Part shown: positions 13,435 to 23,332 of the stretch, one piece after another | Position numbering within the stretch: position 1 is the first letter of the stretch | Layout: each line of letters starts with the position of its first letter | NCBI RefSeq assembly: GCF_032854445.1 | Contig: NW_027018120.1 | Coordinates: forward strand, 1 to 64,000 | DNA length: 64,000 nt | From: Liolophura sinensis | Taxonomy: Eukaryota; Mollusca; Polyplacophora; Chitonida; Chitonidae | Reading direction: 5' to 3' | Made by a program: the position numbers and the translations under genes | The notes under the pieces: generated by a model | The model's input: only the letters and a program-made list of their open reading frames with translations | What the model was told of the DNA's origin: nothing | Databases searched by the model: none

Positions 13435-13590
13435 AACCAGGGAAATTTGCAATTTTTCAACAGCTGCCGATGCCTGGCTCAATTCCGCATCTTTTGGCAC
13501 CTTACTGAAGTGGGTCAGTGTTCAGTTGTACTTTTTACAGCAGACTGTATCAAGTACCTTGTGTTTTTTATGTACAAATGGTGTGGTTTT

Positions 13591-13602
13591 TCTACACGTA
13601 GA
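13591..13602. other. Inverted repeat TCTAC-AC-GTAGA
   Basis: Two 5-bp complementary arms are separated by two bases. The element follows a conserved T-tract (GGTTTTTC) and is retained in nearly every monomer. Rare changes are seen at 53727 (ACTTAG), 60860 (CCACACGTAG) and 61963 (GTAGAAAAA). Confidence 0.85.
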
Positions 13603-13659
13603 TAAAGACATTGAGATTGTCTTGCACTTAGAAGTAAGGCAATTGCTGGGTGAGTTAAA

Positions 13660-13672
13660 TGGGCTTAGCCCA
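13660..13672. other. Inverted repeat TGGGCT-T-AGCCCA
   Basis: Two 6-bp arms flank a single central T. Type E monomers carry TGGGC-TTG-GCCCA, which keeps five pairs and would allow a G-U pair in RNA. Occasional copies damage one arm, such as AGACCA in the monomer at 8449 and AACCCA in those at 48565 and 53511. A single-base loop is too tight for a stable hairpin, so dyad recognition in DNA is as plausible as an RNA fold. Confidence 0.85.
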
Positions 13673-13744
13673 AAGATTTCAGGTCTTCTGGGCTACCGAA
13701 GGGCACATAACTTATAGTGAAAAGTTGAATATAGTAATGACAAG

Positions 13745-13764
13745 TCGCGATTGTACAGAGTACA
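13745..13764. other. TCGCGA palindrome beside TGTAC-AGA-GTACA dyad
   Basis: Two palindromic elements lie next to each other: TCGCGA (13745-13750) and two 5-bp arms around AGA (13752-13764). Variants cluster here: GATGGTACATAG in many copies with a 3' end of ATATAACATATAG, and GATTTTACAGAG after type E copies. The dyad is therefore a hot spot of family-specific change. Confidence 0.85.
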
Positions 13765-13784
13765 GTGTAGCCGATTTCAATTAA

Positions 13785-13819
13785 CAAAAAGACCAGGCAA
13801 AAATGCAAAAGTGGAAAAA
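13785..13819. other. Block of four short A-tracts
   Basis: Four runs of four or five A fall within about 35 bp, with centres roughly 13, 8 and 8 bp apart, so about 10 bp on average. The core reads GCAAAAATGCAAAAGTGG, a crude 8-bp subrepeat. Closely spaced A-tracts often bend DNA and are common in satellites. Curvature here is inferred. Most one-base length differences between monomers occur in these runs. Confidence 0.75.
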
Positions 13820-13902
13820 CTGTTCCAGTGCTGCTGGTAAGAGTCTAATCCGACGTATTTTGTAACGAGAAATCGAATGGTGCAAACCGCGTTGCTCTCC
13901 GA

Positions 13903-13907
13903 CCAAT
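13903..13907 (+). other. CCAAT pentamer in monomer tail
   Basis: CCAAT occurs in the conserved tail CTCCGACCAATAC, about 25 bp before the next monomer start. Some copies have CCAAAAC instead. In two of these (24954-24966 and 37037-37049) this produces the perfect dyad CCAAAA-C-TTTTGG. The pentamer resembles an NF-Y box, but I see no other promoter parts at a fixed distance, so a regulatory function is not supported. Confidence 0.5.
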
Positions 13908-16672
13908 ACATTTGGCTGTAGTGACAATTGAATGATCATTTATGTCATAATCACGTGCCCAGCAACGGCTCTTACTCCATGGAAACCAGGGAAATTTGCA
14001 ATTTTTCAACAGCTGCCGATACCTGGCTCAATTCCGCATCTTTTGGCACCTTACTGAAGTGGGTCTGTGGTCAGTTGTACTTTTTACAGCAGACTGTATC
14101 AAGTACCTTGTGTTTTTTATGTACAAATGGTGTGGTTTTTCTACACGTAGATAAAGACATTGAGATTGTCTTTGACTTAGAAGTAAGACAATTGCTGGGT
14201 GAGTTAAATGGGCTTAGCCCAAAGATTTGACGTCTTCTGGGCTACCGAAGGGCACATAACTTATAGTCAAAAGTTGAATATAGTAATGACCAGTCGCGAT
14301 TGTACAGAGTACAGTGTAGCCGATTTCAATTAACAAAAAGACCAGGTAAAAATGCAAAAGTGGAAAAACTGTTCCAGTGCTGCTGGTAAGAGGCTAATCC
14401 GACGTATTTTGTGACGAGAAATCGAATGGTGCAATCGGCGTTGCTCTCCGACCAATACTTTTGGCTGTAGTGACAATTGAATGATCATTTATGTCATAAT
14501 CACGTGCCCAGCAACGGCTCTTACTCCATGGAAACCAGGGAAATTTGCAATTTTTCAACAGCTGCCGATGCCTGGCTCAATTCCGCATCTTTTGGCACCT
14601 TACTGAAGTGGGTCAGTGTTCAGTTGTACTTTTTACAGCAGACTGTATCAAGTACCTTGTGTTTTTTATGTACAAATGGTCTGGTTTTTCTACACGTAGA
14701 TAAAGACATTGAGATTGTCTTGCACTTAGAAGTAAGGCAATTGCTGGGTGAGTTAAATGGGCTTAGCCCAAAGATTTCAGGTCTTCTGGGCTACCGAAGG
14801 GCACATAACTTATAGTCAAAAGTTGAATATAGTAATGACCAGTCGCGATTGTACAGAGTACAGTGTAGCCGATTTCAATTAACAAAAAGACCAGGCAAAA
14901 ATGCAAAAGTGGAAAAACTGTTCCAGTGCTGCTGGTAAGAGGCTAATCCGACGTATTTTGTAACGAGAAATCAAATAGTGCAATCCGCGTTGCTCTCCGA
15001 CCAATACTTTTGGCTGTAGTGACAATTGAATGATCATTTATGTCATAATCACGTGCACAGCAACGGCTCTTACTCCATGGAAACCAGGGAAATTTGCAAT
15101 TTTTCAACAGCTGCCGATGCCTGGCTCAATTCCGCATCTTTTGGCACCTTACTGAAGTGGGTCAGTGTTCAGTTGTACTTTTTACAGCAGACTGTATCAA
15201 GTACCTTGTGTTTTTTATGTACAAATGGTGTGGTTTTTCTACACGTAGATAAAGACATTGAGATTGTCTTGCACTTAGAAGTAAGGCAATTGCTGGGTGA
15301 GTTAAATGGGCTTAGCCCAAAGATTTCAGGTCTTCTGGGCTACCGAAGGGCACATAACTTATAGTCAAAAGTTGAATATAGTAATGACCAGTCGCGATTG
15401 TACAGAGTACAGTGTAGCCGATTTCAATTAACAAAAAGACCAGGTAAAAATGCAAAAGTGGAAAAACTGTTCCAGTGCTGCTGGTAAGAGTCTAATCCGA
15501 CGTATTTTGTGACGAGAAATCGAATGGTGCAAACCGCGTTGCTCTCCGACCAATACTTTTGGCTGTAGTGACAATTGAATGATCATTTATGTCATAATCA
15601 CGTGCCCAGCAACGGCTCTTACTCCATGGAAACAAGGGAAATTTGCAATTTTTCAACAGCTCCCGATACCTGGCTCAATTCCGCATCTTTTGGCACCTTA
15701 CTGAAGTGGGTCTGTGGTCAGTTGTACTTTTTACAGCAGACTGTATCAAGTACCTTGTGTTTTTTATGTACAAATGGTGTGGTTTTTCTACACGTAGATA
15801 ACGACATTGAGATTGTCTTGGACTTAGAAGTAAGACAATTGCTGGGTGAGTTAAATGGGCTTAGCCCAAAGATTTGACGTCTTCTTGGCTACCGAAGGGC
15901 ACATAACTTATAGTCAAAAGTTGAATATAGTAATGACCAGTCGCGATTGTACAGAGTACAGTGTAGCCGATTTCAATTAACAAAAAGACCAGGTAAAAAT
16001 GCAAAAGTGGAAAAACTGTTCCAGTGCTGCTGGTAAGAGGCTAATCCGACGTATTTTGTGACGAGAAATCGAATGGTGCAATCCGCGTTGCTCTCCGACC
16101 AATACTTTTGGCTGTAGTGACAATTGAATGATCATTTATGTCATAATCACGTGCCCAGCAACGGCTCTTACTCCATGGAAACCAGGGAAATTTGCAATTT
16201 TTCAACAGCTGCCGATGCCTGGCTCAATTCCGCATCTTTTGGCACCTTACTGAAGTGGGTCAGTGTTCAGTTGTACTTTTTACAGCAGACTGTATCAAGT
16301 ACCTTGTGTTTTTTATGTACAAATGGTGTGGTTTTTCTACACGTAGATAAAGACATTGAGATTGTCTTGGACTTAGAAGTAAGACAATTACTGGGTGAGT
16401 TAAATGGGCTTAGCCCAAAGATTTCACGTCTTCTGGGCTACCGAAGGGCACATAACTTATAGTCAAAAGTTGAATATAGTAATGACCAGTCGCGATTGTA
16501 CAGAGTACAGTGTAGCCGATTTCAATTAACAAAAAGACCAGGCAAAAATGCAAAATTGGAAAAACTGTTCCAGTGCTGCTGGTAAGAGGCTAATCCGACG
16601 TATTTTGTGACGAGAAATCGAATGGTGCAAACCGCGTTGCTCTCCGACCAATACTTTTGGCTGTAGCGACAA

Positions 16673-17221
16673 TTAAATGATCATTGATGTCATAATTACG
16701 TGCCCAGCAACGGCTCTTACTCCATGGAAACCAGGGATATTTGCAATTTTTTAACAGCTGCCGATGCCTGGCCCAATTCCGCATCTTTTGGCACCTTATA
16801 AATGTGGGTCAGTGTTTAGTTGTACTTTTTACAGCAGACTGTATCAAGTACCTTGTGTTTTTTATGTACAAATGGTGTGGTTTTTCTACACGTAGATAAA
16901 GACATTGAGATTGTCTTGGACTTAGAAGTAAGGCAATTGCTGGGTGAGTTAAATGGGCTTAGCCCAAAGATTTCAGGTCTTCTGGGCTACCGAAGGGCAC
17001 ATAACTTATAGTCAAAAGTTGAATATAGTAATGACCAGTCGCGATTGTACAGAGTACAGTGTAGCCGATTTCAATTAACAAAAAGACCAGGCAAAAATGC
17101 AAAAGTGGAAAAACTGTTCCAGTGCTGCTGGTAAGAGGCTAATCCGACGTATTTTGTGACGAGAAATCGAATGGTGCAAACCACGTTGCTCTCCGACCAA
17201 TACTTTTGGCTGTAGTGACAA
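16673..17221 (+). repeat. Type B monomer, example copy
   Basis: Diagnostic sites: AATTAAATGATCATTGATG at the start, GGGATATTTGC, TTTTTTAACAGC, TGGCCCAATTCC, TTATAAATGTGGG and GTGTTTAGTTG. TATAAAT lies at 16797-16803. Other type B or B-like copies start at 1794, 5633, 6731, 7280, 8998, 10645, 12829, 17771, 18869, 19418, 21137, 22784, 23882, 24431, 24979, 48565, 53511, 59000 and 62841. They make up about a third of the left domain and are rare on the right. The motif also puts a stop in the main open frame. Confidence 0.88.
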
Positions 17222-18015
17222 TTGAATGATCATTGATGTCATAATCACGTGCCCAGCAACGGCTCTTACTCCATGGAAACCAGGGAAATTTGCAATTTTT
17301 CAACAGCTGCCGATGCCTGGCTCAATTCCGCATCTTTTGGCACCTTACTGAAGTGGGTCAGTGTTCAGTTGTACTTTTTACAGCAGACTGTATCAAGTAC
17401 CTTGTGTTTTTTATGTACAAATGGTGTGGTTTTTCTACACGTAGATAAAGACATTGAGATTGTCTTGCACTTAGAAGTAAGGCAATTGCTGGGTGAGTTA
17501 AATGGGCTTAGCCCAAAGATTTCAGGTCTTCTGGGCTACCGAAGGGCACATAACTTATACTCAAAAGTTGAATATAGTAATGACAAGTCGCGATTGTACA
17601 GAGTACTGTGTAGCCGATTTCAATTAACAAAAAGACCAGGCAAAAATGCAAAAGTGGAAAAACTGTTCCAGTGCTGCTGGTAAGAGTCTAATCCGACGTA
17701 TTTCGTGACGAGAAATCGAATGGTGCAATCCGCGTTGCTCTCCGACCAAAACTTTTGCCTGTAGTGACAATTGAATGATCATTGATGTCATAATCACGTG
17801 CCCAGCAACGGCTCTTACTCCATGGAAACCAGGGATATTTGCAATTTTTTAACAGCTGCCGATGCCTGGCCCAATTCCGCATCTTTTGGCACCTTATAAA
17901 TGTGGGTCAGTGTTTAGTTGTAGTTTTTACAGCAGACTGTATCAAGTACCTTGTGTTTTTTATGTACAAATGGTGTGGTTTTTCTACACGTAGATAAAGA
18001 CATTGAGATTGTCTT

Positions 18016-19113
18016 CGACTTAGAAGTAAGGCAATTGCTGGGTGAGTTAAATGGGCTTAGCCCAAAGATTTGACGTCTTCTGGGCTACCGAAGGGCACAT
18101 AACATATAGTAAAAAGTTGAATATAGTAATGACCAGTCGCAATGGTACATAGTACAGTGTAGCCGATTTCAATTAACAAAAAGACCAGGCAAAAATGCAA
18201 AATTGGAAAAACTGTTCCAGTGCTGCTGGTAAGAGTCTAATCCGACGTATTTTGTGACGAGAAATCGAATGGTGCAAACCGCGTTGCTCTCCGACCAATA
18301 CTTTTGGCTGTAGTGACAATTGAATGATCATTTATGTCATAATCACGTGCCCAGCAACGGCTCTTACTCCATGGAAACCAGGGAAATTTGCAATTTTTCA
18401 ACAGCTCCCGATACCTGGCTCAATTCCGCATCTTTTGGCACCTTACTGAAGTGGGTCTGTGGTCAGTTGTACTTTTTACAGCAGACTGTATCAAGTACCT
18501 TGTGTTTTTTATGTACAAATGGTGTGGTTTTTCTACACGTAGATAAAGACATTGAGATTGTCTTGCACTTAGAAGTAAGACAATTGCTGGGTGAGTTAAA
18601 TGGGCTTAGCCCAAAGATTTCAGGTCTTCTAGGCTACCGAAGGGCACATAACTTATAGTCAAAAGTTGAATATAGTAATGACCAGTCGCGATTGTACAGA
18701 GTACAGTGTAGCCGGTTTCAATTAACAAAAAGACCAGGCAAAAATGCAAAAGTGGAAAAACTGTTCCAGTGCTGCTGGTAAGAGGCTAATCCGACGTATT
18801 TTGTGACGAGAAATCGAATGATGCAAACCGCGTTGCTCTCCGACCAATACTTTTGGCTGTAGTGACAATTGAATGATCATTTATGTCATAATCACGTGCC
18901 CAGCAACGGCTCTTACTCCATGGAAACCAGGGAAATTTGCAATTTTTCAAAAGCTGCCGATGCCTGGCTCAATTCCGCATCTTTTGGCACCTTATAAATG
19001 TGGGTCAATGTTTAGTTGTAGTTTTTACAGCAGACTGTATCAAGTACCTTGTGTTTTTTATGTACAAATGGTGTGGTTTTTCTACACGTAGATAAAGACA
19101 TTGAGATTGTCTT
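18016..19113 (+). repeat. Two-monomer segment present only in HOR copy 2
   Basis: Copy 2 follows copy 1 until the word GATTGTCTT in the monomer at 17771. It then reads CGACTTAG and GATTTGACG, where copy 1 (from about 6976) reads GCACTTAG and GATTTCAGG. The copy 1 sequence resumes 1098 bp later at the equivalent point of the monomer at 18869. Two times 549 is 1098, so this is an in-register gain or loss by unequal crossover. The additional pair is an A/C hybrid (18320) and a B variant with GTCAATGTTTAG and TTGTAGTTTT (18869). Both variants reappear at 23333-24430. Confidence 0.85.
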
Positions 19114-19641
19114 GCACTTAGAAGTAAGGCAATTGCTGGGTGAGTTAAATGGGCTTAGCCCAAAGATTTCAGGTCTTCTGGGCTACCGAAGGGCACATAA
19201 CTTATAGTCAAAAGTTGAATATAGTAATGACCAGTCGCGATTGTACAGAGTACAGTGTAGCCGATTTCAATTAACAAAAAGACCAGGCAAAAATGCAAAA
19301 GTGGAAAAACTGTTCCAGTGCTGCTGGTAAGAGGCTAATCCGACGTATTTTGTGACGAGAAATCGAATGGTGCAAACCGCGTTGCTCTCCGACCAATACT
19401 TTTGGCTGTAGCGACAATTAAATGATCATTGATGTCATAATTACGTGCCCAGCAACGGCTCTTACTCCATGGAAACCAGGGATATTTGCAATTTTTCAAC
19501 AGCTGCCGAAGCCAGGCCCAATTCCGCATCTTTTGGCACCTTATAAATGTGGGTCAGTGTTTAGTTGTACTTTTTACAGCAGACTGTATCAAGTACCTTG
19601 TGTTTTTTATGTACAAATGGTGTGGTTTTTCTACACGTAGA

Positions 19642-19782
19642 TAAAGACATTGAGATTGTCTTGGACTTAGAAGTAAGGCAATTGCTGGGTGAGTTAAATG
19701 GGCTTAGCCCATTAAAGACATTGAGATTGTCTTGCACTTAGAAGTAAGGCAATTGCTGGGTGAGTTAAATGGGCTTAGCCCA
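19642..19782 (+). repeat. 71-bp internal duplication, copy 2
   Basis: Identical arrangement to that at 7504-7644, with copies at 19642-19711 and 19713-19782 and the same GGACTT/GCACTT difference. It shows that 7280 and 19418 share one ancestor after the rearrangement, and it fixes the 12138-bp shift between the two blocks. Confidence 0.93.
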
Positions 19783-22700
19783 AAGATTACAGGTCTTCTG
19801 GGCTACCGAAGGGCACATAGCTTATAGTCAAAAGTTGAATATAGTAATGACAAGTCGCGATTGTACAGAGTACTGTGCAGCCGATTTCAATTAACAAAAA
19901 GACCAGGCAAAAATGCAAAAGTGGAAAAAACTGTTCCAGTGCTACTAGTAAGAGGCTAATCCGACGTATTTTGTGACGAGAAATCAAATGGTGCAATCCG
20001 AGTTGCTCTCCGACCAATACTTTTGGCTGTAGCGACAATTGAATGATCATTGATGCCATAATCACGTGCGTAGCAACGGCTCTTACTCCATGGAAACCAG
20101 GGAAATTTGCAATTTGTCAACAGCTGCCGATGCCTGGCTCAATTCCGCATCTTTTGGCACCTTACTGAAGTGGGTCAGTGTTCAGTTGTACTTTTTACAG
20201 CAGACTGTATCAAGTACCTTGTGTTTTTCATGTACAAATGGTGTGGTTTTTCTACACGTAGATAAAGACATTGAGATTGTCTTGCACTTAGAAGTAAGGC
20301 AATTGCTGGGTGAGTTAAATGGGCTTAGCCCAAAGATTTCAGGTCTTCTGGGCTACCGAAGGGCACATAACTTATAGTCAAAAGTTGAATATAGTAATGA
20401 CCAGTCGCGATTGTACAGAGTACAGTGTAGCCGATTTCAATTAACAAAAAGACCAGGTAAAAATGCAAAAGTGGAAAAACTGTTCCAGTGCTGCTGGTAA
20501 GAGTCTAATCCGACGTATTTTGTGACGAGAAATCGAATGGTGCAAACCGCGTTGCTCTCCGACCAATACTTTTGGCTGTACTGACAATTGAATGATCATT
20601 TATGTCATAATCACGTGCCCAGCAACGGCTCTTACTCCTTGGAAACCAGGGAAATTGCAATTTTTCAACAGCTGCCGATGCCTGGCTCAATTCCGCATCT
20701 TTTGGCACCTTACTGAAGTGGGTCAGTGTTCAGTTGTACTTTTTACAGCAGACTGTATCAAGTACCTTGTGTTTTTCATGTACAAATGGTGTGGTTTTTC
20801 TACACGTAGATAAAGACATTGAGATTGTCTTGCACTTAGAAGTAAGGCAATTGCTGGGTGAGTTAAATGGGCTTAGACCAAAGATTTCAGGTCTTCTGGG
20901 CTACCGAAAGGCACATAACTTATAGTCAAAAGTTGAATATAGTAATGACCAGTCGCGATTGTACAGAGTACAGTGTAGCCGATTTCAATTAACAAAAAGA
21001 CCAGGTAAAAATGCAAAAGTGGAAAAAACTGTTCCAGTGCTGCTGGTAAGAGGCTAATCCGACGTATTTTGTGACGAGAAATCGAATGGTGCAAACCGAG
21101 TTGCTCTCCGACCAATACTTTTGGCTGTAGCGACAATTGAATGATCATTTATGTCATAATCACGTGCCCAGCAACGGCTCTTACTCCATGGAAACCAGGG
21201 ATATTTGCAATTTTTTAACAGCTGCCGATGCCTGGCCCTATTCCGCATCTTTTGGCACTTTAAAAATGTGGGTCAGTGTTTAGTTGTACTTTTTACAGCA
21301 GACTGTATCAAGTACCTTGTGTTTTTTATGTACAAATGGTGTGGTTTTTCTACACGTAGATAAAGACATTGAGATTGTCTTGCACTTAGAAGTAAAACAA
21401 TTGCTGGGTGAGTTAAATGGGCTTAGCCCAAACATTTGACGTCTTCTGGGCTACCGAAGGGCACATAACTTATAGTCAAAAGTTGAATATAGTAATGACC
21501 AGTCGCGATTGTACAGAGTACAGTGTAGCCGATTTCAATTAACACAAAGACCAGGTAAAAATGCAAAAGTGGAAAAACTGTTCCAGTACTGCTGGTAAGA
21601 GGCTAATCCGACGTATTTTGTGACGAGAAATCGAATGGTGCAATCCGCGTTGCTCTCCGACCAATACTTTTGGCTGTAGCGACAATTGAAATATCATTTA
21701 TGTCATAATCACGTGCGGAGCAACGGCTCTTACTCCATGGAAACCAGGGAAATTTGCAATTTGTCAACAGCTGCCGATGCCTGGCTCAATTCCGCATCTT
21801 TTGGCACCTTACTGAAGTGGGTCAGTGTTCAGTTGTACTTTTTACAGCAGACTGTATCAAGTACCTTGTGTTTTTCACGTACAAATGGTGTGGTTTTTCT
21901 ACACGTAGATAAAGACATTGAGATTGTCTTGGACTTAGAAGTAAGACAATTGCTGGGTGAGTTAAATGGGCTTAGCCCAAAGATTTCAGGTCTTCTGGGC
22001 TACCGAAGGGCACATAACTTATAGTCAAAAGTTGAATATAGTAATGGCTAGTCGCGATTGTACAGAGTACAGTGTAGCCGATTTCAATTAACAAAAAGAC
22101 CAGGCAAAAATGCAAAAGTGGAAAAACTGTTCCAGTGCTACTAGTAAGAGGCTAATCCGACGTATTTTGTGACGAGAAATCGAATGGTGCAATCCGCGTT
22201 GCTCTCCGACCAATACTTTTGGCTGTAGCGACAATTGAATGATCATTGATGCCATAATCACGTGCCCAGCAACGGCTCTTACTCCATGGAAACCAGGGAA
22301 ATTTGCAATTTGTCAACAGCTGCCGATGCCTGGCTCAATTCCGCATCTTTTGGCACCTTACTGAATTGGGTCAGTGTTTAGTTGTACTTTTTACAGCAGA
22401 CTGTATCAAGTACCTTGTGTTTTTCACGTACAAATGGTGTGGTTTTTCTACACGTAGATAAAGACATTGAGATTGTCTTGCACTTAGAAGTAAGGCATTT
22501 GCTGGGTGAGTTAAATGGACTTAGCCCAAAGATTTCAGGTCTTCTGGGCTACCGAAGGGCACATAACTTATAGTCAAAAGTTGAATATAGTAATGACCAG
22601 TCGCGATTGTACAGAGTACAGTGTAGCCGATTTCAATTAACAAAAAGACCAGGTAAAAATGCAAAAGTGGAAAAACTGTTCCAGTGCTGCTGGTAAGAGG

Positions 22701-23332
22701 CTAATCCGACGTATTTTGTGACGAGAAATCGAATGGTGCAAACCGCGTTGCTCTCCGACCAATACTTTTGGCTGTACTGACAATTGAATGATCATTTATG
22801 TCATAATCACGTGCACAGCAACGGCTCTTACTCCTTGGAAACCAGGGAAATTTGCAATTTTTTAACAGCTGCCGATGCCTGGCCCAATTCCGCATCTTTT
22901 GGCACTTTATAAATGTGGGTCAGTGTTTAGTTGTACTTTTTACAGCAGACTGTATCAAGTACCTTGTGTTTTTTATGTACAAATGGTGTGGTTTTTCTAC
23001 ACGTAGATAAAGACATTGAGATTGTCTTGCACTTAGAAGTAAGACAATTGCTGGTTGAGTTAAATGGGCTTAGCCCAAAGATTTGACGTCTTCTGGGCTA
23101 CCGAAGGGCACATAACTTATAGTCAAAAGTTGAATATAGTAATGACGAGTCGCGATTGTACAGAGTACAGTGTAGACGGTTTCAATTAACAAAAAGACCA
23201 GGTAAAAATGCAAAAGTGGAAAAACTGTTCCAGTGCTGCTGGTAAGAGTCTAATCCGACGTATTTTGTGACGAGAAATCGAATGGTGCAATCCGCGTTGC
23301 TCTCCGACCAAAACTTTTGCCTGTAGTGACAA

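Larger units (their letters stand above)
13379..13717 (+). other. Recurrent open frame of the satellite, probably not a gene
   Basis: The reference monomer has an open frame of 112 codons, starting at TTG. The first ATG in that frame is the CCATGG site and gives about 95 residues. The frame has a hydrophobic middle and ends HNL. About 30 monomers keep a 112-codon version. Others stop earlier at the TGA of GATTTGACG, at the TAA created by TATAAA in type B, or by one-base indels. I recognise no domain, signal peptide or catalytic motif. The start is not conserved as ATG and other frames on both strands are also open for 60-100 codons. I therefore regard it as chance openness copied by amplification. 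Confidence 0.6.
13379..13927 (+). repeat. Representative 549-bp monomer, type A
   Basis: I use this copy as the reference unit because it and its neighbours are exactly 549 bp. Position 1 is the first T of TTGAATGATCAT. Landmarks by monomer position: perfect dyad AATGATCATT at 4-13, CACGTG at 25-30, TCCATGGA at 49-56, CAGCTG at 83-88, the variable type A/B/C segment at about 122-150, TCTAC-AC-GTAGA at 213-224, TGGGCT-T-AGCCCA at 282-294, TCGCGA at 367-372, TGTAC-AGA-GTACA at 374-386, an A-tract block at about 407-440, and CCAAT near 525-529. No gene, promoter set or RNA gene is recognisable in it. Confidence 0.95.
11195..23332 (+). repeat. Higher-order repeat, copy 2 (22 monomers, 12138 bp)
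   Basis: Monomer starts: 11195, 11731, 12280, 12829, 13379, 13928, 14477, 15026, 15575, 16124, 16673, 17222, 17771, 18320, 18869, 19418, 20039, 20588, 21137, 21686, 22235 and 22784. The first thirteen correspond one to one with 154-7279 and the last seven with 7280-11194. The monomers at 18320 and 18869 have no partner in copy 1. Differences between partners that I noticed are mostly isolated single bases. Such similarity implies a recent block duplication, or an assembly that placed the same block twice. Confidence 0.9.

Noticed and set aside
13660-13700. CENP-B box near CTTCGG on the reverse strand
   Set aside because: Only TTCG is shared. The remaining core positions (A and CGGG at the required spacing) do not match. 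The other TTCG-containing site, the reverse complement of ATCGAATGG, also fails.
13868-13885. Hammerhead ribozyme core in GTGACGAGAAATCGAATGG
   Set aside because: GACGA and GAAA are adjacent, but the required C of the CUGANGA core is a G in nearly all copies, and I found no flanking stems. Some satellites do carry hammerheads, but this one is not supported.
13868-13885. Pol III B-box-like word AATCGAATGG
   Set aside because: It differs from the B-box consensus at key outer positions and no properly spaced A-box lies upstream.
13379-13927. 549-bp monomer built from three related 183-bp subunits
   Set aside because: Partial similarities such as CAGTGTTCAGTTGTAC and CAGTCGCGATTGTAC are about 233 bp apart, and no third match was found at 183-bp spacing.
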